From Providencia burhodogranariea DSM 19968 (GTDB taxonomy: Bacteria > Pseudomonadota > Gammaproteobacteria > Enterobacterales > Enterobacteriaceae): 64,000 nt of DNA. Every line of letters begins with the position of its first letter. Positions within the stretch are counted from its first letter, which is position 1. The notes beneath the pieces are model-generated. The model did no database searches and had not been told where the DNA came from. It saw nothing but the letters and a program-made list of their open reading frames with translations. The DNA lies in NCBI RefSeq assembly GCF_000314855.2, contig NZ_KB233222.1, forward strand, positions 2,042,694 to 2,106,693. Direction: 5' to 3'. Positions 27,988 through 36,803 of the stretch are shown here, one piece after another. The position numbers and the translations under genes were made by a program.

Positions 27988-28373
27988 CGCACTCACCTCA
28001 AATATAATCATTACCAATGATATAGCTATCGATAATCAACAAAAGATATAGAGTGCTTATGTGCAGATAGCGAGACAAGCGCTCTTAAATGATGAGATAG
28101 TTATACTAAAAAATAGTCGAAGGAAGCTGACAAAATGATGACAATTTTGTCATCAACAATTATACAATCAGAGTAAATAAGCAATTTAATATAGATGATC
28201 AACAATAAATTTTGTTAGTTGACCTACATGATTCCCCCCAAGAAGTCTTCATCGGGCGAGAAAATTAATAAAAAGTTCTTATATTATCAATTAAAATCTG
28301 GAGTTGTTTAAATACTTATGAATAATAAACTGAATAGACCTGTAACACCTTTAGATTATTAAAGTATATAGAA
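27988..28373. promoter_or_regulatory. msrPQ promoter region
   Basis: Upstream region of msrP, next to the 3' end of the LysR gene. It holds the operator described at 28127-28153; the remainder is AT-rich without an evident gene. Confidence 0.5.
28127..28153. promoter_or_regulatory. CusR/HprR-type operator upstream of msrP (copy 1 of a 27-bp duplication)
   Basis: Core palindrome ATGACAATTTTGTCAT at 28138-28153 matches the ATGACAA-N2-TTGTCAT box of the CusR family, to which HprR belongs; the published CusR box is AAAATGACAANNTTGTCATT. The exact 27-bp sequence recurs at 30610-30636. Its place before msrP and the presence of hprRS support HprR control of msrPQ, as known in E. coli. Confidence 0.72.
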
Positions 28374-29264
28374 TCAATAACCAAGTTCCATGCTAACAAA
28401 TTTTACAAAACTTTGTACTTTAGATGTTGGTGTTAATCCTGATGGATAGAGTAAATTCATCTGACGAGTTTGCCCTTGATAATTAGATAGTACTTGAACT
28501 AAATTGCCTGTTTTTATGATATCTGAGAGTAGATGCTCAGGCCCCAAAATAATACCATGTCCTTCTAAAGCTGCATCAAGCAAAGGGAACCAGTTATTGC
28601 TACGTAATCTTCCTTTTACAGTGACTTTTTCCGTTTTTCCATCAAGGGTAAACTGCCAATTATTAAATCTTGATGCCACTGAGTACAAATAAATAAGACA
28701 CTCATGCACTGCCAAGTGTGATGGGATTTTCGGTACGCCGTGGATATTCAAATAGGTAGGAGACGCACATGCAATAATTCGAGCTGGTTTCAAAGGCACG
28801 GCAATTAAATTGCTATTCTTAACCTCTCCGTTACGAAATAACACTTCAAACCCTTCTTCGTGAGGATCAATACGGCGATCAGTAAGTATCAATTCAATTT
28901 CTACTTCAGGATATTGCTTAAGATAGCGACTTACCAATGGAGCAAGGCTTGATGAACCAAAGATGACAGGTGCTGTAACACGTAACAATCCCTTAGGTTG
29001 CATACGCATATCTTGAGCCATAGAATCAGCTAGCTCTACTTCAGATAAAATAATTTTACATCGTTCATAATAATTTCGCCCAATCTCAGTCAGTTTTTGT
29101 CGACGTGTAGTGCGATTCAATAGCGATGTTCTGAGGCGATTTTCAAGATACATGACATGTTTAGCTACCATCTGAGGCGAAATATCTAGCGCCTTAGCTG
29201 TTGCAGCGAAAGAACCTAATTCAGCAGCTTTGATAAATACTGCCATACTAGTCAGTCGATCCAT
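28374..29264 (-). CDS. LysR family transcriptional regulator
   Basis: 296 aa with the N-terminal winged helix-turn-helix (MDRLTSMAVFIKAAELGSFA, TAKALDISPQMVAKHV, LENRL) and a LysR substrate-binding domain. It is divergent from the quinone-oxidoreductase-like gene at 29498, 233 bp away, which is the usual regulator-target layout. Sequence type is that of LysR regulators linked to oxidoreductases. The effector is not known. Confidence 0.85.
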   Translation of the reverse strand: MDRLTSMAVFIKAAELGSFAATAKALDISPQMVAKHVMYLENRLRTSLLNRTTRRQKLTEIGRNYYERCKIILSEVELADSMAQDMRMQPKGLLRVTAPVIFGSSSLAPLVSRYLKQYPEVEIELILTDRRIDPHEEGFEVLFRNGEVKNSNLIAVPLKPARIIACASPTYLNIHGVPKIPSHLAVHECLIYLYSVASRFNNWQFTLDGKTEKVTVKGRLRSNNWFPLLDAALEGHGIILGPEHLLSDIIKTGNLVQVLSNYQGQTRQMNLLYPSGLTPTSKVQSFVKFVSMELGY

Positions 29265-29497
29265 GATTCCCTACTGTATGTTGTCAATGTCATTCAATTA
29301 TAGCTATTGTTCTCAATTTTGATACTGAATATATTTAAGCAATATTTACTCATCAACCATAATTTATTTGCCAATTCTAAGTTAATTAGACGAATGCAAG
29401 TATAGCCCCAAGTAAGTATTTACACTTATGCGTTGGCATAAAAAACCGTTATTAGAGTCCACTTAAATATCAATCTCAATATGATGGAAATAATTTA

Positions 29498-30514
29498 ATG
29501 AAAGCATATAAAATCAAAAATATAGCAGGTAATATTAGCCTGAAGTTAGAAGAAAATTTAATACCTGAGCCTGGCGAAAATGAAGTACGTATCCGTGTAG
29601 CCGCAACTAGTTTAAATTACCGAGACTTAATCATGCTGGATCAAGCAATTGATGGGAGCTTAGATGATAGAGTACCTTTGTCAGATGGGGCTGGTATAGT
29701 CGATGCTATCGGTACAGGAGTGACAGAATGGGCTATGGGAGACAGAGTAATCATCTCTTATTTTCGTGATTGGGTTTCGGGTAGATTTCGCAGTGCATAT
29801 CTAAACTCTGCTTTAGGTGGCCCAGATACAGATGGTGTATTGGCTGAATATATTATCATGCCTAGCTCAGCTCTAGTTTCCGTTCCAGAACACCTATCTC
29901 TAGAGCAGGCAGCTACATTACCTTGTGCAGCAGTCACTGCATGGCACGGTCTCTTCGTACGCGGAGGTTTACAGGCAAACGACACATTGTTAGTACAAGG
30001 TACTGGAGGAGTAGCCCTGTTCGCATTACAGTTTGCAGTCGCTGTGGGTGCACGGGTTATCGTCCTATCATCGTCAGATAAAAAATTAGAGCATGCGAAA
30101 GCGTTAGGTGCATCCGATCTCATTAACTATCAAAAAACTCCTGAATGGCAAAATGCTGTACGTAATGCCACTTCAGGAGAAGGAGTTACCCATGTACTTG
30201 AGTTAGGAGGGCCTGATACCTATGAGCGCTCTTTGCAATCACTTGCTCCGACAGGACATCTCATTCAGGTTGGTGTATTAACAGGATTCGCTCCAAAGCC
30301 CGACCTTTCGATAATCCAACCGTTGAATGCTGATATTCACGGAATTATTGTCGGCTCAACAGCTCATTTGCACGACCTATCAGAGTTTATGTTGAGCCAT
30401 AATTTATTCCCTATTATTGATAGTAGCTTTGCATTTGAGAACGCTAATTCTGCCATTGCCCATTTACGAAGCGGATCGCATTTTGGTAAAGTCGTCTTAC
30501 GTGTTTCTTCTTGA
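29498..30514 (+). CDS. zinc-independent MDR family NAD(P)H oxidoreductase (quinone reductase-like)
   Basis: 338 aa. GroES-like N-terminal half (AATSLNYRDLIMLD, DGAGIVDAIGTGV) and a Rossmann half with LVQGTGGVALFALQFAVA-type nucleotide binding (GTGGVA at about residue 168) and HVLELGGPDTYERSL. The zinc-binding residues of alcohol dehydrogenase are not evident, as in quinone oxidoreductases. A strong terminator (30532-30569) ends the gene. Probably regulated by the divergent LysR protein. The substrate is unknown. Confidence 0.85.
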   Translation: MKAYKIKNIAGNISLKLEENLIPEPGENEVRIRVAATSLNYRDLIMLDQAIDGSLDDRVPLSDGAGIVDAIGTGVTEWAMGDRVIISYFRDWVSGRFRSAYLNSALGGPDTDGVLAEYIIMPSSALVSVPEHLSLEQAATLPCAAVTAWHGLFVRGGLQANDTLLVQGTGGVALFALQFAVAVGARVIVLSSSDKKLEHAKALGASDLINYQKTPEWQNAVRNATSGEGVTHVLELGGPDTYERSLQSLAPTGHLIQVGVLTGFAPKPDLSIIQPLNADIHGIIVGSTAHLHDLSEFMLSHNLFPIIDSSFAFENANSAIAHLRSGSHFGKVVLRVSS

Positions 30515-30531
30515 GTAAGTATTCAAGTTCT

Positions 30532-30569
30532 AAAATGAGATGAGAAAATTTAATATCCATCTCATTTTT
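30532..30569 (+). terminator. terminator of the MDR oxidoreductase gene
   Basis: AAAATGAGATG (30532-30542) pairs with CATCTCATTTT (30558-30568), an 11-bp stem followed by U residues on the plus strand. Confidence 0.72.
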
Positions 30570-30609
30570 ATTCGAATGCCTGAATCAGTCCCAAAACTTG
30601 AGTGAAAAA

Positions 30610-30636
30610 CTGACAAAATGATGACAATTTTGTCAT
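30610..30636 (-). repeat. copy 2 of the 27-bp HprR-box sequence, at the 3' end of hprS
   Basis: Identical over 27 bp to 28127-28153. It starts directly after the hprS stop (30638) on the minus strand. The same sequence can also fold as TGACAAAAT/ATTTTGTCA with a 7-nt loop, and here the minus strand continues GTTTTT, so it may act as a terminator for hprRS as well as bind HprR. Both readings are inference. Confidence 0.6.
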
Positions 30637-30637
30637 A

Positions 30638-31996
30638 TTAATTTGGAAATGTTAGTGTGACGACATTCTTAGATTCAATGCGCTCAAAGGTAACATCACC
30701 GCCATGCAATTCCATAATTGCTTGAACGATAGATAAACCTAAGCCACTACCTTCAGAGCTTCGCGCATTATCACCGCGCCAAAAACGCGTGAAAACTTCA
30801 TTATTTTTCGCGATTGCATCACCTTCATTCCTTACCGTGATAATTATTTTATTACCGCGGATTGCAGTACTTATTATCACCTGAGTATTGGGATAAGAAT
30901 ATTTAATTGCATTCGAAACCAAATTCATTAACGCTCTAACTAATAGCAAACGATCTGCTTCAAGACTCAGTGTTGATGGTTCACAAACTAATTCAATTTG
31001 CTTCTCTTCTGCATACATTGCAAATAATTCATAGACTTCTTCTATCACATCAGAAACATCTAACGTCTCTCTTTTTAACGCAATATTTTTGTTTTCGGCT
31101 CGTGCAATGAACAAAACACTTTGTATTATTTTTGCCAATTTATCTAATTCTTCGATATTACTGACAATAATCGACTCATATTCAGAAACTGTACGCGCAC
31201 GCTGTAAGACAATTTCATTTTGTACTTTAATCGCATTAATTGGTGTTCTTAACTCATGAGCTAAATCGTCTGCCAGCTGCGTTAATTTGGTAAAGTCATT
31301 TTTTAGGCTTGACCTCATTATGTTTAATGAATCACCTAAGTTTTTCAACTCATCAGGTAACTGAGTAATATCAACCTGCTGATTAAGCGCATGTACATCA
31401 GTATTAGCCGTAATTTGGCTCAAAAGAGTAATATCATGTAATCCACGTCTTATTAACCAAAGGCTCAAAATCCCCATAAATAAAATTGAGGAAAGAGAAA
31501 TGGCTAAACTTTTTTTCAGGTACCCTGTAAGCACACTATTACGGTCAACAGATGCCTTGGCAATAACAACCTGAAGTTTTCCGATCGGTGATTGAATATC
31601 AAAATTGATAGCGGAAACAGGTGTTCCCGTGGGCGTATCCCAATGAGTAATCGACTTTAAACTTAAATCGTCAAGGTTGATGAGCTTAAGATGGCCTGCA
31701 AATAAAATATCAGAATTGTTATCAACAATGACCTTGTTATTTGCATCGATGATTTGCAGAATATCTTGCCTCATATCCATCATTCGCTGGAAATAAATAG
31801 GCAACGTTTTTATATCAATACCGCTAACAATCAATTTTGACAGTTGATCCGCGCGATTAACCAGTAAATCATCATCTCGTGACACAAGTTCATTTTTGAG
31901 TGAATGGTAAAGCGCTAGAGTAACGAAGCCTGCATTGGCTACCATCAGCAAAATAAATAAAGAGATGATTTTAAATCGGAGTGATTTCACTTTCAT
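30638..31996 (-). CDS. hprS: HprS sensor histidine kinase (heavy-metal/redox sensor type)
   Basis: 452 aa. N-terminal membrane segment (ISLFILLMVANAGFVTLAL), a periplasmic sensor domain, a second membrane segment near residue 170, HAMP, then the H box LADDLAHELRTPINAIK with the phospho-acceptor His, N box LVRALMNLVSNAIKYS, and G boxes GDNARSSEGSGLGLSIV. It overlaps the stop of hprR (ATGA). HprRS (YedVW) senses hydrogen peroxide and hypochlorous acid in E. coli and controls msrPQ and hiuH. Paralogy to CusS makes a metal-sensing role a possible alternative. Confidence 0.85.
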   Translation of the reverse strand: MKVKSLRFKIISLFILLMVANAGFVTLALYHSLKNELVSRDDDLLVNRADQLSKLIVSGIDIKTLPIYFQRMMDMRQDILQIIDANNKVIVDNNSDILFAGHLKLINLDDLSLKSITHWDTPTGTPVSAINFDIQSPIGKLQVVIAKASVDRNSVLTGYLKKSLAISLSSILFMGILSLWLIRRGLHDITLLSQITANTDVHALNQQVDITQLPDELKNLGDSLNIMRSSLKNDFTKLTQLADDLAHELRTPINAIKVQNEIVLQRARTVSEYESIIVSNIEELDKLAKIIQSVLFIARAENKNIALKRETLDVSDVIEEVYELFAMYAEEKQIELVCEPSTLSLEADRLLLVRALMNLVSNAIKYSYPNTQVIISTAIRGNKIIITVRNEGDAIAKNNEVFTRFWRGDNARSSEGSGLGLSIVQAIMELHGGDVTFERIESKNVVTLTFPN

Positions 31997-32664
31997 ACTG
32001 CTGGCCTATTGAGTCGATAGCCCATTCCACGAACGGTTTCTATCAATTTAACTTCAAAGGTATCATCGACTTTTTTTCTCAATCGACGAATAGCGACATC
32101 AACAATATTAGTATCACTTTCAAAATCAATTCCCCATACCTCACTGGCAATCAAGGTTCTAGGCAGAACCTCATCCACATGAAGTGCAAAGAACATTAAT
32201 AATGAATATTCTTGGCGTGTCATTGGAATTTTTATACCGCCTCGCTCTACATCATGGCGTGAAAGATCAATTTTAAGATCTGCAATGTCAATCACAGTAG
32301 ATACTGTTTGGTGAGATCTCAATTGATTTTTTACTCTAGCTAATAATTCTGAAAATGAAAAAGGTTTTACTAAATAATCATTTGCACCTAACTCTAGACC
32401 TTTCACGCGATCATCAACCGCATCTCGCGCCGTTAAACAAATCACAGGAACCGATTTAGAAGTACGCAACGTTTTTAATACACTCCACCCATCCATACCC
32501 GGTAGCATGATGTCTAGAATTATCAATTGGTAATCATTTTCTAGGGAAAAATAGAGACCATCTCTCCCATCAGTCACGATATCCACGATAAATCCCGCTT
32601 CTTCGAGTCCTTTTTTTACCCAATTACCTGTTTTTTCATGGTCTTCAATTAATAGTATTTTCAT
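31993..32664 (-). CDS. hprR: HprR response regulator (OmpR family)
   Basis: 223 aa, closely matching E. coli HprR/YedW in wording: GLYFSLENDYQLIILDIMLPG (Asp51 in the phospho-acceptor position), TARDAVDDRVKGLELGANDYL-VKPFSFSELLARV, ASEVWGIDFESDTNIVDVAI-RRLRKKVDD. Residues 1-120 are the receiver domain and 128-220 the winged-helix DNA-binding domain. RBS GAGG precedes the ATG. It should bind the ATGACAA-N2-TTGTCAT boxes at 28138 and 30621. Not next to msrPQ as in E. coli: two genes separate them. Confidence 0.9.
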   Translation of the reverse strand: MKILLIEDHEKTGNWVKKGLEEAGFIVDIVTDGRDGLYFSLENDYQLIILDIMLPGMDGWSVLKTLRTSKSVPVICLTARDAVDDRVKGLELGANDYLVKPFSFSELLARVKNQLRSHQTVSTVIDIADLKIDLSRHDVERGGIKIPMTRQEYSLLMFFALHVDEVLPRTLIASEVWGIDFESDTNIVDVAIRRLRKKVDDTFEVKLIETVRGMGYRLNRPAV

Positions 32665-32904
32665 TTTAATTGCCTCGAAATCCCTTTAATGACGTTTTTT
32701 TACTCTCTTATTATTTAATTAATGATCGATTACCCCATTGAATTTAAGGTACTTAAAATAAGGATAGCAAACATATTGGTATCCCTTTACTTCAGTAATC
32801 CGGACTACATTAAAATTCGGATAGCACAGTAAATCAGTAAAGCACTTAAGCTATAATTAATCACTAGACCGTGCTTGGCAAAGATAATTTGAATATAATG
32901 CCCT
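32665..32904. other. intergenic region upstream of hprR
   Basis: AT-rich, presumably with the hprR promoter. No CusR/HprR box of the type seen at 28138 was found here. No gene seen. Confidence 0.35.
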
Positions 32905-33777
32905 GCAAGTGCCCAAGCACGATTTCCGATAACATCGCGAAAGCTGTTTTGCACTCAATCCACGGTAACATTTCATATCCAGCAATTAGAGCAAGAATTG
33001 TCATTACAACGATTTGAAAAGATCGGCCAGCGGATGACATTAACCAAAGAAGGTAAAAATGTTTTACCCCATTTATATGAACTGATACATATGATGGATT
33101 GTATACGCCAAGACGCTCAACAAGATGCTGAGCCAAATGGTGAATTGCGAGTAGTGACTGCTGAAACTTTACTTTCGTACAAAATGCCAGCCATCTTAAA
33201 AAAGTTTAAGCAACGAGCGCCTAAACTACGTTTATCTCTTCAATCATTGAACTGCTATGTTATTCGTGATGCTTTAATTGCAGATGATGCAGATTTAGGC
33301 ATTTTCTATCATGTAAGCCGTAACAATGCACTAGCAATGGAAAATTTAGGTACACAAAGATTAGTTCTTGTAGCTTCTCCTCAAATAGAGAATATTAACT
33401 TTACACAACCAACAGCTCCCAATTAGTTTCATTATTAATGAACCTCAATGCATTTCCCGTCAAATATTTGAAACAACAATGCGTCCACGAAACATCAATC
33501 TCGACAATACAATTGAACGTTGGAGTATTGAAAGTATTAAGCGTTGCGTGACTAGTAATTTAGGTGTTTCTTTTCTTCCTTACTTTACTGTAGACAAAGA
33601 ATTGCGTTCCGGGGAATTAAAAGAATTGCCATTTTCTGAAGATCCACTGACGATCACGGCCTTATGTGCCTGCATTCAGGTAAAGTCATTAGCCCTGCGA
33701 TAAAAGTATTCATGGAATACGTAAGAGAATGTTTACCCATTAATCAAGATAATAATGATATTGCTATGGCTTATTGA
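32905..33777 (+). pseudogene. LysR family regulator, decayed
   Basis: Fragments of one LysR gene in several frames: the DNA-binding part reads TQSTVTFHIQQLEQELSLQ then RFEKIGQRMTLTKEG; the effector domain continues to 33426, shifts to ISFIINEPQCISRQIFE and MRPRNINLDNTIERWSIES (33431-33680), shifts again near 33675 and ends SPAIKVFMEYVRECL...IAMAY at 33777. At least two frameshifts, plus a damaged N-terminus. No intact start codon. It is a relic of a regulator of about 290 aa; its former target is unknown. Confidence 0.75.
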
Positions 33778-34018
33778 TATGATATTTTTCGCTAACTTAA
33801 ACATTCAAACTCAAAAAAGGAGAAAATATAAAGATAAAGGATCAGCACTCAGTATCTTTTTTCAAAGGTGTCCTTTTTAGATAATGTCGTGATGAAATAA
33901 CATTCATGCTCAAATTACTACATTTTGTTGTATTACTATAAAGTTAAAAACAATACATTTAACTCCATTAATTTAAAAAATAAATCAATATAAAACATCA
34001 AGTACAGTGTTAATATTT

Positions 34019-34117
34019 TCACAAAAAATAACGGATATCCCCCCAGGTTCCTTCTAATAGCTCATATAAAATCACAATTACTATAAGCAAAAATAATGTA
34101 ATTATGGCGAACTTCAT
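34019..34117 (-). CDS. small single-span membrane protein (32 aa)
   Basis: The ATG at 34117 has a perfect AAGGAG 5 nt upstream and encodes MKFAIITLFLLIVIVILYEL followed by a short polar tail (LEGTWGDIRYFL). It has one membrane segment (about residues 3-19) with a charged C-terminal side. A longer frame from 34228 has no convincing RBS. Such small proteins are often regulators of larger membrane proteins, but no partner is evident, so the function is unknown. Confidence 0.5.
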   Translation of the reverse strand: MKFAIITLFLLIVIVILYELLEGTWGDIRYFL

Positions 34118-34662
34118 TAATGCTCCTTGTATAACGCTTTTTCTTGACCAGTGAATGTAGAATTTGTGCGTCATTAATTCAGCTAATTGCCTTTCAGTCA
34201 AGTAAACAAATGATTTTAAAGTAAACATTTACAGAAAGCTGAAGTAATTAATAAATGTAAGATATGGGTATAGTACTATTCAGACAATCAATCCCTTGCA
34301 TTTTATACATATATAATATTTTCTAAAACTAAACGCTTTATCAAAAACTCTAAATAAACACAAAGTAAAATATCCTGTAAAATTAATCTTACCTAACTTT
34401 TATCATATACCATTATTCATTCCCACCATAATTTTAATAACTTAATTCATTGTCACTTATGGAACTAAAAACATTTGTAATCTTTATTATTAATAACGCA
34501 TCAGGAAAGATGGTTGTTCCTATACCAATAAATTTTCCAGAAAGATACCTTGAAAGGGATTGATAAAAACTTAATTAAAAACTACGATGCTTAATGCCTA
34601 TGTTAGTTTTCTTGGTTAGTTCACCTGAACTAATTTAAAATATTATTGTTAATTTAATTAAT
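34118..34662. other. intergenic region left of the amidohydrolase gene
   Basis: AT-rich. Contains the possible promoter of the 32-aa gene on the minus strand and little else. I see no further open frame with an RBS. Confidence 0.35.
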
Positions 34663-34686
34663 AAAAAACTCCACCATGAGATGGAG
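34663..34686 (-). terminator. terminator of the amidohydrolase gene
   Basis: CTCCACC (34669-34675), loop ATGA, GATGGAG (34680-34686), seven pairs with one wobble; the minus strand continues TTTTTT. It lies about 70 bp after the stop of the nitrilase-family gene. Confidence 0.75.
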
Positions 34687-34754
34687 CTTTATCTAAATAT
34701 ATTCGAGATAAATAATACTATAGCTCGAATTTAATTCAACAATAACCTAAATAT

Positions 34755-36500
34755 TTATGACCTTATTTGCTTTTTTATTAATGGCTTGTAATAGGATGGG
34801 TGGCGCATAGTCAACATATCTTTCCGTCTTACAACATTGGTTGGATAGGCGCTTTCGGGTAATGAATGAGTATCAATTTGTTGGCTAGTATAATCCTCTT
34901 CTTGCCATAATATGCGTTCACTGCGTGGAAATGTAAACGTTTCAGGCCCAAAAATTCCGCTATAACCTCCATTTTTGTTCTCGCTATCAATCGTATTGGC
35001 AAAAACGAAGTACACATTATTTTCCCCAGCACGGGTTCTGAATAAATGCCAATGAATCGGATCTGCTCCCATTGGTATTGGATAATTTTGTAAAACATTA
35101 CTTCCCAAATGTTCACCAGTGAATCCCTTTTTGAGCGCAGCCGAACATGCAATAATATCGCACCCCATGAGTGCTAAAATACGACTAGATTCAGGGAATA
35201 ACGCATCATTACCTAAAAGAAGCCCTATTCGCCCTACCGGTGTGTCAAATGTTTGCCATTCATTCCCTGCTGTTGCCCAACTTTGTTGCTCAATGGCTAA
35301 ATGTATTTGATGATAACTACCTTCTATACCCTGTGGTCCAAATAACATTTGGCTATTATAAAGCTTACCATCTTGTTTTTCTGATAACCCAATGACTAGA
35401 TAGACTCTTAACTTCATCGCTAATTTAGTTAATATTATTATAGCTTCACTTTGCCTGTCTTGGGCATTGTGACCTCTGCTGTAATCACCCGTTAATGCTA
35501 ATTCAGGAAACACTATCAGTTCACTTGATGATTTTTGAACCAAGGATTCGGTTATATTGATAATCTTGACTAAGTTAGCATCAACATTATCAGCCGGAGA
35601 AAATTGAGCCACACTAATCAGACTTTTTTTACCGTCAGGTAGTGGTTTATTGCCATACAAGCCGAAGAATTTTTGTGGATTCCACAGAAAACTATCACTC
35701 ATTAATAAAGGATAACATTCTGGGCGACGCTGTTGAAATACGGGCTGCCCTAAAACTTGACCTTGGCGGCTACGGTTAATATCTATTTCAGCGTAAGCAA
35801 TTCCATCGCCATCATCAATAACGGCCGCTATATTTCCATCCGGCTCAATAATACAACTTCCGCCACTGAATTTAACACCACGCTCAAGCCCCCAGCGGTT
35901 ACTTTCCAATAAGTAACAACTATTCTCTACCGCTCGATTAATCCAAAAAGGCGCTGGCGTTCGCTCCATCAACCAATTACTGATATGGCAAATGACATCC
36001 ACTTTTTCTAATGCAAGCAAAGTGGCGGTTTCTGGAAATTGAATATCCATACACACTAATAAACCAATGCGACCTAATGGTGTATCAAATACTTTATGAT
36101 CTTCACCCGCAGCAGCCCATTTAGGTTCAGCAATAAAAGGATGACTTTTACGGTGGCAACCAATAATTCCGTCAGGACCAATTAATGCAGCACTGTTGTA
36201 ATATAATGATGTTTCTATATCAACTTCAGGCATTCCTAATACAATATAGCACTGGTAACGTTGTGCTAATTCATAAAAACGAGCGGTGCTTTCACCCGGG
36301 ATTGTTTCAACCATTGGAGCTATTTCTTCGCGGTCGTACCAACAATATCCTGTCGTTGCCATTTCTGGTGTAGTAATTAATTTTGCGCCTTTTTGTGCAG
36401 CTTCCTCGACTAAAATTAAAAGCTGATCAATATTAGAACTCTTAGCACCTAGCATAGGTTCAAATTGAACTACAGCGGCGAGAAAAGGAGTTGTATGCAT
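34755..36500 (-). CDS. tandem-domain nitrilase-superfamily amidohydrolase, second domain degenerate
   Basis: 581 aa from the ATG at 36500 (GAGG 6 nt upstream; an ATG at 36512 overlaps that RBS). The protein has two carbon-nitrogen hydrolase domains, about 1-280 and 290-570. The first has the complete triad: Glu46 (TTPEMATTGY), Lys118 (CHRKSHPF), Cys150 (LLVCMDIQFPE). The second keeps Glu333 (FPELALTG) but has Gln398 in place of Lys (SYHQIHLA) and Gly430 in place of Cys (LLLGNDALFPE), so it should be inactive. Its neighbour is an amide/urea-type ABC transporter, so amide or nitrile hydrolysis after uptake is likely. Tandem nitrilase proteins are unusual. Confidence 0.85.
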   Translation of the reverse strand: MHTTPFLAAVVQFEPMLGAKSSNIDQLLILVEEAAQKGAKLITTPEMATTGYCWYDREEIAPMVETIPGESTARFYELAQRYQCYIVLGMPEVDIETSLYYNSAALIGPDGIIGCHRKSHPFIAEPKWAAAGEDHKVFDTPLGRIGLLVCMDIQFPETATLLALEKVDVICHISNWLMERTPAPFWINRAVENSCYLLESNRWGLERGVKFSGGSCIIEPDGNIAAVIDDGDGIAYAEIDINRSRQGQVLGQPVFQQRRPECYPLLMSDSFLWNPQKFFGLYGNKPLPDGKKSLISVAQFSPADNVDANLVKIINITESLVQKSSSELIVFPELALTGDYSRGHNAQDRQSEAIIILTKLAMKLRVYLVIGLSEKQDGKLYNSQMLFGPQGIEGSYHQIHLAIEQQSWATAGNEWQTFDTPVGRIGLLLGNDALFPESSRILALMGCDIIACSAALKKGFTGEHLGSNVLQNYPIPMGADPIHWHLFRTRAGENNVYFVFANTIDSENKNGGYSGIFGPETFTFPRSERILWQEEDYTSQQIDTHSLPESAYPTNVVRRKDMLTMRHPSYYKPLIKKQIRS

Positions 36501-36586
36501 AAGAAACCTCATTAGTAGTCGGTAATTACTGAATTAAAACTCTATGAATTATTTAATTTTCTAATTATTTTCAATTAACAGATGGA

Positions 36587-36615
36587 TTTTATAAATGACA
36601 TTTTCATTTATAAAA
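36587..36615. promoter_or_regulatory. perfect 12-bp inverted repeat upstream of the amidohydrolase
   Basis: TTTTATAAATGA (36587-36598), loop CATTT, TCATTTATAAAA (36604-36615). It is about 90 nt upstream of the start at 36500 and could be an operator or a transcript-end hairpin of the urt operon. The rest of the 300-bp gap between 36501 and 36803 is AT-rich and holds no gene. Confidence 0.55.
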
Positions 36616-36803
36616 TAAAACTAAAAAAAATTAACTTTTTATTTTCAATAACAATAAACATTATCAACCCTTATTTTTAGAAATAATCATCTTAATGAGT
36701 TATTAAAATTTTATGTATGTTATAAATAGTTCAAATTGCATATAGCCGAAAATTTTATACAACTCAACAATCTTATCGATTAGAACATAATAAGTATGGC
36801 TAA

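Noticed and set aside
30638-32664. Assignment as CusRS copper sensor
   Set aside because: The regulator wording is closer to HprR/YedW, msrPQ is nearby and no cusCFBA genes are in the window; copper sensing remains possible but less likely.
32864-33136. Minus-strand frame of 90 codons opposite the decayed LysR gene
   Set aside because: The plus strand carries clear LysR sequence in the same interval, so the minus frame is incidental.
34829-35152. Minus-strand frame of 107 codons in the amidohydrolase gene
   Set aside because: Out-of-frame overlap with a well-supported two-domain enzyme.
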